Positions 43,868 through 53,271 of a DNA stretch of 64,000 nt are shown here, in pieces (within the stretch, counting starts at the first letter, position 1; the number at the start of each line of letters is the position of its first letter). A program made the translations under genes and the position numbers. Below the pieces are notes generated by a model, which saw nothing but the letters and a program-made list of their open reading frames with translations, did no database searches and was not told the DNA's origin. This stretch comes from an uncultured Clostridia bacterium (GTDB lineage Bacteria > Bacillota > Clostridia > UBA1381), in NCBI GenBank assembly GCA_910585795.1, contig CAJUFV010000171.1:10422-74421 (forward strand), given 5' to 3'.

Positions 43868-45332
43868 CAGCGATTTTGAAAATATATTTTCCAAAATTGA
43901 ACCCGATGACGCTCTTAAAAGCAGAATAATGGATAGAATGGAGAATGGCGAAATGAAAAAGAGTACGCGCAATAATATAAGACGCATGGTTGCCATAGCG
44001 GCTTGCGTTGCTATAGCAGGCATAAGCACAGCATTCGCGACCGGCAGTGTTATTTCTTACTTTCAGTCGGATAGAGCCGTTGATATTACCAGTATGGAAG
44101 CGCTTGCCCAATACAATGACGAGGTAGGCGCTACAGTGTCTAACTTCGGATATACGCTGACGCTTGATAATCTGGCGACTGACGACAACTTTATGCATAT
44201 TTTCTACACGCTGAAAAAAGACAACGCCGCTATGACAGAGGAAGATTATTATAATTTCTGGTTCCTCTGCCGTATAAACGGAAAACTGGCAAATTTTGGT
44301 AATCACAATGAGGAAAAAGCTTATACTACAGAGGACGGAGCCTACAGGGGCGTCATCAAGCTGAACATAGCTGATATGGAAGTCCCTGACACCTTTACGC
44401 TGGAAATGTACAGCGAGCCGGTAACAATGACAAAGGAAAACAGCAGCTTTGAGGGAGATTACCTCTTTAATGATAACACCGTTCTTACAGACGATGACAA
44501 GGCAAAGCTTTTATATGTTTCAACTACGGCTAAGAAATCAAGCGTTGAAACAAAAAGCGTTGTAAAAGAGGTAAACAAAAAGTTCCCGTTCATATATTAT
44601 GATGAAATTTATGATGAGAACGGTAATGAATCTTCAGTAGAAAAGCAGGGCGAGGGAGAAATTTCAAAGGTTGTATTCTCTCCCTTCGGAAGCCAGCTTG
44701 TTGTAAAGGACAGATTTGAAGGCTATGGCGGAATGAAAGTAAGCGGCAGCGCAATATTTGACGAGAACGGTCAAAGCTTGGATGTTCTTAACACTGATTT
44801 AAGCGGAGGCAGAGTAGGCATCGACTGTACAAACAAAATTGAATTCCTGAAGGCTGACGCGAATACAAAAGCTCTTAAAATTGTTCCTTTAAAGAATACT
44901 ATGAGTTATAATGATGAAAAAACTACAGTTCAACAGATTGGCACATATCCGCTTACCTTTAAGACAAGCGATTACGGCAGTGTTGTTGTAACAAATATAC
45001 GCTTCTCGGACGGCGCTTTTGAGATTGACTATTACAAGGACGGTTTCTCACTGTATGACCCGGCTTTCCATACAATGGATAAGGACGGAAACATCATAGA
45101 GCCAGGCGGTAAATTAGGCTGCTTATTTACTACAATAGTGCATCATGACACGAACTCATACACTGCTAAATACGAATATTGTGGCGAATATGACGAAAAC
45201 GGAAACATACTACCGTTTGACATGAGTACTATCAGTAAAGAAAAGCTTGAGCAGGCGTTTACACATCTGAGCATAAATTATTATGATTTTGAACTGGATT
45301 ACGATAACGCAATTGACATTGACCTGAAATAA
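43860..45332 (+). CDS. Membrane-anchored anti-sigma-like protein (DUF4179-type)
   Basis: 490 residues. The N-terminal 40 residues are cytoplasmic and charged (ENIFSKIEPDDALKSRIMDRM). One transmembrane segment follows (MVAIAACVAIAGISTAFATG), then a large external domain of beta character with repeated 'FxxDGxFEIDYYKDG' style strands. Partner of the sigma factor by overlap; it probably holds it at the membrane until an outside signal arrives. The family call is by architecture; ligand unknown. Confidence 0.8.
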   Translation: MHNSDFENIFSKIEPDDALKSRIMDRMENGEMKKSTRNNIRRMVAIAACVAIAGISTAFATGSVISYFQSDRAVDITSMEALAQYNDEVGATVSNFGYTLTLDNLATDDNFMHIFYTLKKDNAAMTEEDYYNFWFLCRINGKLANFGNHNEEKAYTTEDGAYRGVIKLNIADMEVPDTFTLEMYSEPVTMTKENSSFEGDYLFNDNTVLTDDDKAKLLYVSTTAKKSSVETKSVVKEVNKKFPFIYYDEIYDENGNESSVEKQGEGEISKVVFSPFGSQLVVKDRFEGYGGMKVSGSAIFDENGQSLDVLNTDLSGGRVGIDCTNKIEFLKADANTKALKIVPLKNTMSYNDEKTTVQQIGTYPLTFKTSDYGSVVVTNIRFSDGAFEIDYYKDGFSLYDPAFHTMDKDGNIIEPGGKLGCLFTTIVHHDTNSYTAKYEYCGEYDENGNILPFDMSTISKEKLEQAFTHLSINYYDFELDYDNAIDIDLK

Positions 45333-45379
45333 ATATGTCATTTAATACACCTGAAATATCTATTTGCAATTCACTCACA

Positions 45380-45402
45380 AGGGACGCTCAATGAGCGTCC
45401 CT
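45380..45402. terminator. Bidirectional terminator between the anti-sigma gene and tadA
   Basis: AGGGACGCTC-AAT-GAGCGTCCCT, a perfect 10-bp GC-rich stem between converging genes. It overlaps the last five codons of tadA. Confidence 0.75.
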
Positions 45403-45861
45403 GCTTTGTTTCTTATGTTTTCTCAGCTCACGAAAAAATGATGATAAAATCTCCGCGCATTCTTTTTCCATTATACCGCCGATAACATTGACATTATGAT
45501 TAAATAATCCGTTCTCAAACAAATTCACATTACTCCCCGCGCAGCCAGATTTTTTATCATAAGCGCCAAAATACACATTATTAATACGCGCGTTTATAAT
45601 AGCTCCGGAACACATCGGACACGGTTCAAGCGTAATGTATATATCACATTCAGGCAGTCTCCAGCCACCTAGCTTACGGCACGCCTTATCTATCGCCGTT
45701 ATCTCCGCATGCATAAGCGCATTCTTTTTTGTTTCCCGCCTATTATAGCCGCGCGCTATAATTTTTCCATGCTGTACAATTACCGCTCCAACAGGTGTTT
45801 CACCAATTTCAGCGGCTTTTTTTGCCTGCGCCGCCGCCTCTTTCATAAACTTTTCTTCCAT
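45388..45861 (-). CDS. tadA: tRNA-specific adenosine deaminase
   Basis: Deaminates wobble A34 of tRNA-Arg(ACG) to inosine. 157 residues from ATG 45861; GGAG lies seven bases before it, while the longer frame to 45903 lacks a ribosome binding site. Zinc and proton-shuttle motifs: NALMHAEITAIDKACR and EPCPMCSGAIINARI. The C-terminus RELRKHKKQSR is basic, as in other TadA proteins. Confidence 0.96.
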   Translation of the reverse strand: MEEKFMKEAAAQAKKAAEIGETPVGAVIVQHGKIIARGYNRRETKKNALMHAEITAIDKACRKLGGWRLPECDIYITLEPCPMCSGAIINARINNVYFGAYDKKSGCAGSNVNLFENGLFNHNVNVIGGIMEKECAEILSSFFRELRKHKKQSRDAH

Positions 45862-45942
45862 AATTTTCTCCGCATCAGTTTTTATGTATTTTATCATATT
45901 CATGATAAATCTGTCAACAAATACAAATTTTTAAAATACCTC

Positions 45943-45973
45943 TTGACAAATTATACTATGTATTGTATAGTAT
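45943..45973 (+). promoter_or_regulatory. Promoter and PadR operator
   Basis: TTGACA (45943-45948) and TATAGT (45966-45971), 17 bp apart. The spacer and -10 box are covered by the palindrome ATACTAT-GTATTGT-ATAGTAT (45953-45973), a fitting site for autorepression by the PadR protein encoded next. Confidence 0.82.
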
Positions 45974-45995
45974 TATGTGAAAGGGGGCATTGCAT

Positions 45996-46319
45996 ATGGA
46001 CGCACAGCTCAAACGCGGACTGCTTGACGTCTGCGTTTTAACAGCAATTAAACATGAAGATTCCTATGGATATAAAATTATCAAGGATATTTCACCGTAC
46101 ATGCCAATATCTGAATCCACATTGTATCCTATTCTGAAACGTCTTGAAAACGCCGGATTTATCACGGTATACAGCGTGGAGCACAACAGCCGTCTAAGAA
46201 AGTATTATCACATCACAGAGACAGGTATAAGAAAAATATTTGAATTTCTTGAGGAATGGAAGGACGTCATGAAGGCGTATGATTTTATAAAGGGGTGTTA
46301 TGACAATGACAAAGAATGA
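45996..46319 (+). CDS. PadR family transcriptional regulator
   Basis: 107 residues from ATG 45996, set by GAAAGGGGG upstream; the frame itself opens earlier with TTG 45990. Winged helix: LLDVCVLTAIKHEDSYGYKIIKDI, SESTLYPILKRLENAGFIT, RLRKYYHITETG. Overlaps the next gene by 20 bases. PadR-DUF1700-DUF4097 operons are a standard envelope-stress arrangement in Firmicutes. Confidence 0.95.
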   Translation: MDAQLKRGLLDVCVLTAIKHEDSYGYKIIKDISPYMPISESTLYPILKRLENAGFITVYSVEHNSRLRKYYHITETGIRKIFEFLEEWKDVMKAYDFIKGCYDNDKE

Positions 46320-46899
46320 ATTTTTAGATAAACTGAGAAGCGCGCTTGCCGGACTGCCTCAGGAGGAAATAGAAAAGACAATTGATTACTACTGTGAGAT
46401 AATTGATGACGCTATTGAAGACGGCGAGGATGAGCAAAGTGTTATCAGCAGAATGAGTATAGAAGATATTGTAGAAAAAATAATAAATGAAACTCCAATA
46501 CGCAAATTTGTACAGGAAGATGTAAAACGCCGTAATCTGAGCGCGTCATTTATAATACTTCTTATTCTTGCTTCGCCGATATGGTTTCCTGTTCTGACAG
46601 CATTACTGACTGTCGCATTTACATTCTATATAGTTATATGGACAATTGTAGCGGTATTGTTCATTGTATTTGCCGCTCTGGCTGTGAGCAGTGTAGCCAT
46701 GCTGATAGCAGCGCCTCTGATGACAATAGCACGCCCAATTAAGGCAATGCTCGCGTTTGGTCTTGCGCTGGCCAGTGCAGGTATGGCAGTGTTCATGTTT
46801 TATCTGTCAATATTCTGCGCAAAACTGACAATCAAATTCACGCTGTTAAGTATAAGAGGCATAAAAAATGTTTTTATAAAAAGGAGTGACGCGAGATGA
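46300..46899 (+). CDS. DUF1700 family membrane protein
   Basis: 199 residues. The N-terminal domain is MTKNEFLDKLRSALAGLPQEEIEKTIDYYCEIIDDAIEDGEDE, diagnostic for DUF1700/HAAS. Three to four transmembrane helices follow (residues 80-185). It starts inside padR and stops overlapping the next start (ATGA). Function unknown; its genetic partner is nearly always a PadR regulator. Confidence 0.92.
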   Translation: MTMTKNEFLDKLRSALAGLPQEEIEKTIDYYCEIIDDAIEDGEDEQSVISRMSIEDIVEKIINETPIRKFVQEDVKRRNLSASFIILLILASPIWFPVLTALLTVAFTFYIVIWTIVAVLFIVFAALAVSSVAMLIAAPLMTIARPIKAMLAFGLALASAGMAVFMFYLSIFCAKLTIKFTLLSIRGIKNVFIKRSDAR

Positions 46900-47753
46900 A
46901 GGTAAATAAAATATTAATTACAACAGCTGGACTGTTTATATTAGCGGGAATAATAATTGCAGGTATAGCTATTATGCTGACAGCTAAATCAGCGGAACCC
47001 AACGCGCGTATGGAAACACGGGAAATAAGCGAAAAAATTTCAAAAATAGATATATCCGCTGATATGAGCAACATAGAAATCATTCCAGCTATTGGTACAG
47101 ATAAAATTACGCTGGCTTATTTTACAGACGATACAAACAAATATGACATATCATCGGACAACGGAACACTGTCAGTAAAATACGAAAAATTTAGTAAAGA
47201 TAAAGCAAAATGGTATGATTATTTTTTCAGCTTTGATTTTAAAAGAGACCATGACATCCTTCTTCAGGTTCCGGAAAATTTAATTGCTGATTTTCAGCTT
47301 AACACCAACTATGGAGATATTGCGGCAAGAAGTATCACAGGAGGCAGTGTAAATATTCATACCAACCTTGGTGATATGGATATAAAACAGTGTAAATTTA
47401 AAACAATGGAATGTACAACTGACTATGGAGATATTGATATAGAACACTGTGTGGGCGATATACTTAAAAGCAGTACCGATTACGGAGATATTGATATGAA
47501 AGAATGTGTAGGAAAACTGGATTGCGGCACTGATTATGGTGATATTGAATTTAAAAGAATTTCAGGCGACAGTATATTAATGAATACCGCCTGCGGTAAT
47601 ATTGAAGGCAGCATTGACGGCAGAGAAACAGACTATACTATTAATACCAAAACAAGTCTTGGAGATAACAATATACAGAACAGAACAGGCGGAGAAAAGC
47701 TTTTAGATTTAAAAACAGATATGGGTGATATTGAAATAATTTTTCTAAAATAA
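46896..47753 (+). CDS. DUF4097 family adhesin-like protein
   Basis: 285 residues. One N-terminal membrane anchor (ILITTAGLFILAGIIIAGIAIMLTA), then an external right-handed beta-helix-like domain with near-regular repeats TNYGDIAA, TNLGDMDI, TDYGDIDI, TDYGDIDM, TDYGDIEF. The repeats are also visible in the DNA (47303-47550). It is the last gene of the PadR operon. The molecular role is unknown. Confidence 0.9.
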   Translation: MKVNKILITTAGLFILAGIIIAGIAIMLTAKSAEPNARMETREISEKISKIDISADMSNIEIIPAIGTDKITLAYFTDDTNKYDISSDNGTLSVKYEKFSKDKAKWYDYFFSFDFKRDHDILLQVPENLIADFQLNTNYGDIAARSITGGSVNIHTNLGDMDIKQCKFKTMECTTDYGDIDIEHCVGDILKSSTDYGDIDMKECVGKLDCGTDYGDIEFKRISGDSILMNTACGNIEGSIDGRETDYTINTKTSLGDNNIQNRTGGEKLLDLKTDMGDIEIIFLK

Positions 47754-47797
47754 CATAGAAATAAAAAAAACAGAACGTAAAACAGTTATGCCTGAAA

Positions 47798-47838
47798 AAT
47801 CATAAAAATAGTCCTATAACAGGACTATTTTTATGATT
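47798..47838. terminator. Long-stem bidirectional terminator
   Basis: An 18-bp stem (ATCATAAAAATAGTCCT / AGGACTATTTTTATGAT) with a five-base loop between the PadR operon and pheA, which converge here. Confidence 0.9.
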
Positions 47839-47848
47839 ATATAAATTA

Positions 47849-48661
47849 TCAGTATGAATATGAACCAAGGAATTTATAAAAAAACGTATTCTGACGTACC
47901 TTGTCAAGCGCGAAATAAATTCCGGCTTCATCAATATTGCCGTCTATGTCAATAAAAAACACATATTTACCAAGCTCATGCTTCATAGGACGTGACTCGA
48001 TTTTTGTCATGTTAATTCCGGACTTTGCCAGAAGCTCAATCGCGTTATAAAGACTGCCGGGTCTGTTATCTATAGCAAACACAATAGAGGTTTTGTCATG
48101 CTCCGTTACAGCCATACACGGTTCTTTCTCAATAATAACAAAACGCGTCGAATTATTTGCTTCATCTCCGCAGTCAGGATAAAGAATTTCAAGATCATAC
48201 AGCTTTGCACTGCTTGGAGACGCAATGCATGCTACAGAGCCGTCAGACAGAGCCGTTTTCTGAGCGGCAAAAGCAGTCGAATCGGCAAATTCAATCTTCG
48301 TGCCGGTAAATTCATATGAAAGAAGGCGAGAGCATTGTCCTATAGGCTGGGGATGTGATGTTATAATCTTTATATCTTCTTTTTTTGTTCCCCTTTTAAC
48401 CATCAGATTTTGACTGATATGCAGAATATATTCACCTGTAATATATAAATCCACATCAAAAGCAAGCGTATCAAGAGTCAAATTCACACTTCCCTCAATA
48501 GAATTTTCAATGGGAACAATCGCCCTGTCTATCTCTCCTTTTTCAACAGCATTAATCGCGGCGTAAATCGTGGGATACTCTTTTAGCTTCTCACTTTCAT
48601 GTGACCATTCTACTGCCGCCTGATGCGAAAAAGTCCCGCTTGGTCCCAAATAACCTAACAT
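47849..48661 (-). CDS. pheA: Prephenate dehydratase
   Basis: Makes phenylpyruvate from prephenate for phenylalanine. 270 residues from ATG 48661; AAAGGAG lies 14 bases upstream, while a GTG at 48688 has none. Catalytic PDT domain: GYLGPSGTFSHQAA, IVPIENSIEGSVNLTLDTL, NNSTRFVII. The C-terminal ACT domain (IVFAIDNRPGSLYNAIELL, then GINMTKIESRP) gives Phe feedback inhibition. No chorismate mutase domain. Downstream of aroF in one operon. Confidence 0.96.
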   Translation of the reverse strand: MLGYLGPSGTFSHQAAVEWSHESEKLKEYPTIYAAINAVEKGEIDRAIVPIENSIEGSVNLTLDTLAFDVDLYITGEYILHISQNLMVKRGTKKEDIKIITSHPQPIGQCSRLLSYEFTGTKIEFADSTAFAAQKTALSDGSVACIASPSSAKLYDLEILYPDCGDEANNSTRFVIIEKEPCMAVTEHDKTSIVFAIDNRPGSLYNAIELLAKSGINMTKIESRPMKHELGKYVFFIDIDGNIDEAGIYFALDKVRQNTFFYKFLGSYSY

Positions 48662-48693
48662 GTTCGATTTTTTAGCTCCTTTCAGCACACTGT

Positions 48694-49713
48694 TTACAAA
48701 AGCTCCTTCCCCACTGCCTTTGCAATAGGGTCAAGCTCCTTCATCAGTTTATCAAACTTCTCAGGAGTAAGCGACTGCTCTCCGTCTGAAGCAGCTTTTT
48801 CAGGACAATTATGTACTTCAATCATAAGTCCGTCTGCGCCGGCCGCTACTGCGCCCTTTGCGACTGCGGGCACGTATTTGTATGTTCCTGTGGCGTGGCT
48901 TGGGTCAGCAATAATAGGAAGATGTGAAAGCTCCTTTGAAACAGGAATGGCGCTTAAATCAAAAGTATTTCTGGTGGATGTCTCATATGTTCTTATACCT
49001 CTTTCGCAGAGAATAACATCCTCATTGCCCTCAGACATAATATACTCGGCAGCCATCAGCCATTCCTCCATTGTACAGGCAAGACCGCGCTTTAACAAAA
49101 TAGGCTTATTGCACTTCCCCACTTCGCGAAGCAACTTAAAATTCTGCATGTTTCTTGCGCCTATCTGCATTACATCCGCATATTTTGCCACAAGCTCAAC
49201 ATCTCTTGTATCCAGCACCTCTGTGCAAATAGGCATACCAAGCTCCTGACCGCTGTTATACATTATTTTAAGACCGTCTCCCTCCAGTCCCTGAAACGAA
49301 TACGGAGAAGAACGCGGCTTAAACGCTCCGCCTCTTAAAATATTTGCTCCTGATGCTTTAACGGCGGCGCTTACCTGTGTAAACTGCTCCTGACTTTCAA
49401 TAGCGCACGGGCCGGCAAAAACGGCAAGCTGTTTTCCGCCTACAGTTACTCCATGACCTACATCAATCACCGACTGGTCTTTATGCAGTTCTTTTGATGC
49501 CAGCTTATATGGCTTCATAATCGGCACGACATTGTCAACACCGTCCATCATAAGTATCTGATTCATACTTAACAGACGCTTATCGCCTATTGCGCCGATA
49601 ACTGTTTTCTTTTCGCCGTAAATCGGATGCGTCTGAAATCCAACGTCCGCAAGTATTTTCTCGACCGCGCCGATTTCCTTTGCGGAGGCGCTGTCTTTCA
49701 TAATAATAATCAT
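48694..49713 (-). CDS. aroF: 3-deoxy-7-phosphoheptulonate synthase
   Basis: First step of aromatic amino acid synthesis (PEP + erythrose 4-phosphate). 339 residues of the AroA-beta/KDPS-like type. The N-terminal regulatory part (IIIMKDSASAKEIGAVEKIL) is ferredoxin-like. The barrel has VFAGPCAIESQEQF, LRGGAFKPRSSPYSFQGL, KPILLKRG, ADPSHATGTYKYV. AAAGAAAG precedes ATG 49713. It precedes pheA on the same strand. Confidence 0.96.
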   Translation of the reverse strand: MIIIMKDSASAKEIGAVEKILADVGFQTHPIYGEKKTVIGAIGDKRLLSMNQILMMDGVDNVVPIMKPYKLASKELHKDQSVIDVGHGVTVGGKQLAVFAGPCAIESQEQFTQVSAAVKASGANILRGGAFKPRSSPYSFQGLEGDGLKIMYNSGQELGMPICTEVLDTRDVELVAKYADVMQIGARNMQNFKLLREVGKCNKPILLKRGLACTMEEWLMAAEYIMSEGNEDVILCERGIRTYETSTRNTFDLSAIPVSKELSHLPIIADPSHATGTYKYVPAVAKGAVAAGADGLMIEVHNCPEKAASDGEQSLTPEKFDKLMKELDPIAKAVGKELL

Positions 49714-49752
49714 TTATATTCACATTCTTTCTTTAAATTAATTCTAAAATAC

Positions 49753-49781
49753 AGTATAGCAAAAAAGTATATTTTTTGCAA
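49753..49781 (-). promoter_or_regulatory. Promoter of aroF-pheA
   Basis: On the minus strand TTGCAA (49776-49781) and TATACT (49753-49758) are 17 bp apart, about 40 bp before aroF; no room for a T-box. Confidence 0.75.
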
Positions 49782-49782
49782 G

Positions 49783-50871
49783 TTAATTTCCTACAATATC
49801 TGAAATATCAGCAAATACCGCCTCGGTTTTATATTTGTCTCCATCCTTGCATATCCTGTTAAAATAAAGCCGTTTTCCGTCACATGAAAACGACGGATTT
49901 GGATGCACCTGCAATTTCCATGTTATATATTCGTCATGAGGTATTTCAAGCACAGCAGCAGGAGTTTTATTTCCACGCCGGTATAGATATACATTAGCCG
50001 CATAGTCAGGGTAACACCTGTCACCGGCAAACCATTGTCTGTCCGCGCTGCCGTCCATATGATTTGATATGCCGCCCAGTATCTCCAGCTCTTCTCCGTC
50101 CTTAGAAAACCTCGCGATATAGCTTGTTTCCATTTCAATACGCTTTCCCTGATTGAATTGACGCGTCGCCATATATGTATCATCATCAAACCACAGCTGA
50201 TGCACCGGTTTATCCGGAATAACATGAGCCTTACCTGTGGCAAGGTCAATACAGCCAAGAGCGCCGAATACTGGACAATCATCTACTCCCAGACGCATCA
50301 TAACTGAATCAGCCGAAGGATTAAGCTGTACATGACTTACCGAAGCAGTATATTCATTAGGAGTAAGACCGTGCTCACGCACCATGCTTAATATATCTTG
50401 CTCCGAAACGATAAGCGTTATTTTACCGCTCATCACATCAAGAATATAAATACCGCATTTATCAATTTCAGGATAATCAGGATTTTTACCGATAAATTCT
50501 CTTGAAACGGAAAACGGATATTTTCCGCTCTCGGCACAGTGACTTTCTTTAGCGCATATTTCATATTTAACCTCGCCCGTATCAATATCCATAATACGGA
50601 ATACAGGTAAATTATTTACGCTGTCACGGAATACAATCAGGTTTTCAGTTATAAACGAGGCAGAGGGGCCGTTATGATTACCGCAATTCACATCAAATAT
50701 TTTTCTGTGATTTTCAAGATTTCTGTCACAAACCCATATTTCTGTTTCATTTTTCTCAAGGTCAGTCTTACGAGCATATACTATACGCCGCGCAGCAGGA
50801 CTTTCAACCGTTCCTCCGTTCATACCAAGCAAGGTTGAATATTCACCTTCAGAGATTTTCCTAATTTCCAT
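49783..50871 (-). CDS. Oligogalacturonate lyase-like beta-propeller protein
   Basis: 362 residues from ATG 50871, with GAGG eight bases upstream. Repeated beta-blade pattern (VYARKTDLEKNETEIWVCDRN, GEVKYEIC, YATRQF-like blades). The C-terminal VHPNPSFSCDGKRLYFNRI resembles the conserved HPHPSF-type motif of cytoplasmic oligogalacturonate lyases. No signal peptide. A role in pectin-fragment use is possible, but the catalytic His set could not be fully confirmed by eye. Confidence 0.6.
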   Translation of the reverse strand: MEIRKISEGEYSTLLGMNGGTVESPAARRIVYARKTDLEKNETEIWVCDRNLENHRKIFDVNCGNHNGPSASFITENLIVFRDSVNNLPVFRIMDIDTGEVKYEICAKESHCAESGKYPFSVSREFIGKNPDYPEIDKCGIYILDVMSGKITLIVSEQDILSMVREHGLTPNEYTASVSHVQLNPSADSVMMRLGVDDCPVFGALGCIDLATGKAHVIPDKPVHQLWFDDDTYMATRQFNQGKRIEMETSYIARFSKDGEELEILGGISNHMDGSADRQWFAGDRCYPDYAANVYLYRRGNKTPAAVLEIPHDEYITWKLQVHPNPSFSCDGKRLYFNRICKDGDKYKTEAVFADISDIVGN

Positions 50872-50954
50872 ATATATCACCTCAATTGCAGATATTTTAA
50901 TATTACAATTTTCTTATAAAAACAGACGCCGCCAAGAGGACAGCGCCTGTATAT

Positions 50955-51662
50955 TTATTTCTTAAACTGCTTCGCAAGCTCCTTATCCTCTTTTGAAATC
51001 CTGTTAGATTCACGTATTTTACGCACGGCCATATTCTGTGTAACCGCGTTTAAATCATTATTTTCAAGGAACGCAAAAGTTTTATCGCGGCATTTAGCGG
51101 CGGCAGTGGCAACAAGCCAGCCCTGCATCATCTGCACGTAATAAAAATCTGAATTTACTGAATTCACATATTTTAAGACATCATCTATATATTCTTCAGT
51201 AAGATAGAATTCCAGCAGCATACCGAAGCCGTACCTTATAACCCAGTTATTATCGTTATAAATAAAATATTCTATATCATTCCAGAGCTGTGGCAGGAAT
51301 TTTTTCATCCCTTTAAATGAAACTACATCGCATGTTTCCCAGCTTGTAATCTTATCCGCATATGTCTTTATATATTCAAGCATCTGCGAATAATCACATT
51401 TCACAAGCGCCATTACAAGTCCCTCCAGCATAATTTCTTCACGGTATACGCCCTTTTTACATTCCAGAAACTCAGCGTAATTACCCTTTGAAATCTCCTT
51501 TGCCGTCTGACGCAATAAAGGTATCCTTATCCCCAATGAAGCCCCCACCCCAGGGACGAGCGAATCACTGAAAGCCTTATACTTTTCATCCGCAATGGAT
51601 TTAAGATAGTCCGTAAGCTCCTTATAATCCCTTCGCGTCCAATGCTCTCTTTTTAATTCCAT
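50955..51662 (-). CDS. DNA alkylation repair protein (AlkD-like)
   Basis: 235 residues, all-helical HEAT-like fold. Opens KELTDYLKSIADEKYKAFSDSLVP; then GIRIPLLRQTAKEI, SWETCDVVSFKGMKKF and WVIRYGFGMLLEFY, as in AlkC/AlkD glycosylases that remove bulky or cationic base adducts. It begins two bases after the putP stop, so it is co-transcribed with the transporter although their functions differ. Confidence 0.9.
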   Translation of the reverse strand: MELKREHWTRRDYKELTDYLKSIADEKYKAFSDSLVPGVGASLGIRIPLLRQTAKEISKGNYAEFLECKKGVYREEIMLEGLVMALVKCDYSQMLEYIKTYADKITSWETCDVVSFKGMKKFLPQLWNDIEYFIYNDNNWVIRYGFGMLLEFYLTEEYIDDVLKYVNSVNSDFYYVQMMQGWLVATAAAKCRDKTFAFLENNDLNAVTQNMAVRKIRESNRISKEDKELAKQFKK

Positions 51663-51664
51663 AA

Positions 51665-53203
51665 TTAAATATCCGCTTTCCTTACTGATTCAAATTCGCT
51701 TATAACCTCTTCCGACGGAGCTTTTGTCAGAAGTGATACAACAAATATACATATAAATGAAATTACGGCTCCCGGTATAATCTCATACACAGTGAATATA
51801 GCCGGAATATCCGCTCCCCATATCAAAGCCGGCACATACGCCCACAGAAGAGCTGTCGCGCCTCCTGAAATAACTCCTGCAAGTGCACCGTTTTCATTAC
51901 AGCGTTTCCAGAACAGACTGCATAGAATAATCGGGCCAAACGCCGCACCAAAACCGGCCCATGCGTGAGCAACTATTTCAAACACCGATGAATTCGGGTC
52001 AATCGCCAGCACAAACGCAATAGCAGCAATTACTATAATAGCCAGACGGCTTATTAAAAGCAATTTTTTCTCAGACGCGTTTTTATTGAATATAGTATTA
52101 TATATATCTGAGGAGAAAGAAGATGACGCGACAAGAAGCTGTGAATCAGCAGTCGACATAATTGCCGCAAGCACTGCTGCAAGCAGTACACCGGCAATAA
52201 TAGTCGGGAACATATGCTGAATAAGCACCATAAATACCTTTTCACTGTCGGCAAGCATACCGTCCGCGCCAAGAACTCCGGCCGGAAGCTGTCCTGTAGC
52301 CATAAGTTGCTTTAAAAACGGATTCGCGAGCATACCGATAATAACAGCAAGAGCAAGACTTATAATAACCCATACCATGGCGATTATTCTTGCTGGCTTA
52401 ATTTCCTTTGATGACCTTATCGCCATAAATCTTGTAAGAATATGCGGCTGTCCGAAATATCCGAAGCCCCATGCTATAGCGCTTACTATACCCATCGCTC
52501 CAAAGCCCTTTGTAATTCCCAATGATATATCTCCCAGCTGTGACCAGACAAAGCCCGTTCCGTTCAAATCTCTGTACATAAATACCGCGACAATAATTAT
52601 CGCAAAAAACATAAGGAGTCCCTGAAAAAGGTCTGTCCAGCATACCGCTTTGAATCCGCCCAGATATGTATACACAGCAACTACTACAACACTTAATATA
52701 AGAGCCGGCAAATAGCCCATATCAAAAATATAATCAAACAGCTTTGCTCCGGCCGCAAACATTGACGACGTATAAACCGTAAAAAATATAAGTATAAACA
52801 ATGCGGCAAACACGCGCAGAACATTTGATTTTGAACGGAAACGGTTTTGCAGAAAATCAGGAATGGTTATAGAATTACCGGCAATCTGCGTATATTTGCG
52901 AAGAGGCTTCGCTACAATAAGCCAGTTCAGATATGTACCTATCGCAAGTCCAATAGCTGTCCATGCCGCTTCCGTTGTACCCGCGCCAAGCAGATACGCT
53001 GTTCCGGGCAGTCCCATCAGCAGCCAGCCGCTCATATCCGATGCCTGCGCGCTCATTGACGTTACCCATATATTCATTCCTCTGCCTCCGAGTATATAGT
53101 CGGCATGGGTAGTATTCTTTTTATAAAAAATAAATCCCACCATTATCATTGCCACAAGATACAGCAGAAGAACTATACCCTGTATAATACTTTGTGATGT
53201 CAT
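51665..53203 (-). CDS. putP: Sodium/proline symporter
   Basis: 512 residues, 13 predicted membrane helices, SSF family. Marks: DYILGGRGMNIWVTSMSAQASDMSGWLLMGLPG (sodium site), FGYFGQPHILTRFMAIRSSKEI, and AAIMSTADSQLLVASSSFSSDIY. These are PutP-specific rather than pantothenate or galactose transporters. AGAGAGG precedes ATG 53203. Confidence 0.94.
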   Translation of the reverse strand: MTSQSIIQGIVLLLYLVAMIMVGFIFYKKNTTHADYILGGRGMNIWVTSMSAQASDMSGWLLMGLPGTAYLLGAGTTEAAWTAIGLAIGTYLNWLIVAKPLRKYTQIAGNSITIPDFLQNRFRSKSNVLRVFAALFILIFFTVYTSSMFAAGAKLFDYIFDMGYLPALILSVVVVAVYTYLGGFKAVCWTDLFQGLLMFFAIIIVAVFMYRDLNGTGFVWSQLGDISLGITKGFGAMGIVSAIAWGFGYFGQPHILTRFMAIRSSKEIKPARIIAMVWVIISLALAVIIGMLANPFLKQLMATGQLPAGVLGADGMLADSEKVFMVLIQHMFPTIIAGVLLAAVLAAIMSTADSQLLVASSSFSSDIYNTIFNKNASEKKLLLISRLAIIVIAAIAFVLAIDPNSSVFEIVAHAWAGFGAAFGPIILCSLFWKRCNENGALAGVISGGATALLWAYVPALIWGADIPAIFTVYEIIPGAVISFICIFVVSLLTKAPSEEVISEFESVRKADI

Positions 53204-53239
53204 ATTTTGATACCTCTCTTTTTTATAGTAATAGTAATA

Positions 53240-53268
53240 ATTATACCAGAAAACGCATAATTTTGCAA
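53240..53268 (-). promoter_or_regulatory. Promoter of putP
   Basis: On the minus strand TTGCAA (53263-53268) and TATAAT (53240-53245) are 17 bp apart, directly after the trmB stop. Confidence 0.78.
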
Positions 53269-53271
53269 TAT

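Noticed and set aside
43770..44306. 178-residue minus-strand frame opposite the sigma/anti-sigma junction
   Set aside because: Antisense to two overlapping real genes and without any recognisable domain.
47303..47550. Regular DNA repeats as a possible CRISPR-like array
   Set aside because: They encode the DYGDI repeats of the DUF4097 beta-helix; spacing and frame follow the protein.
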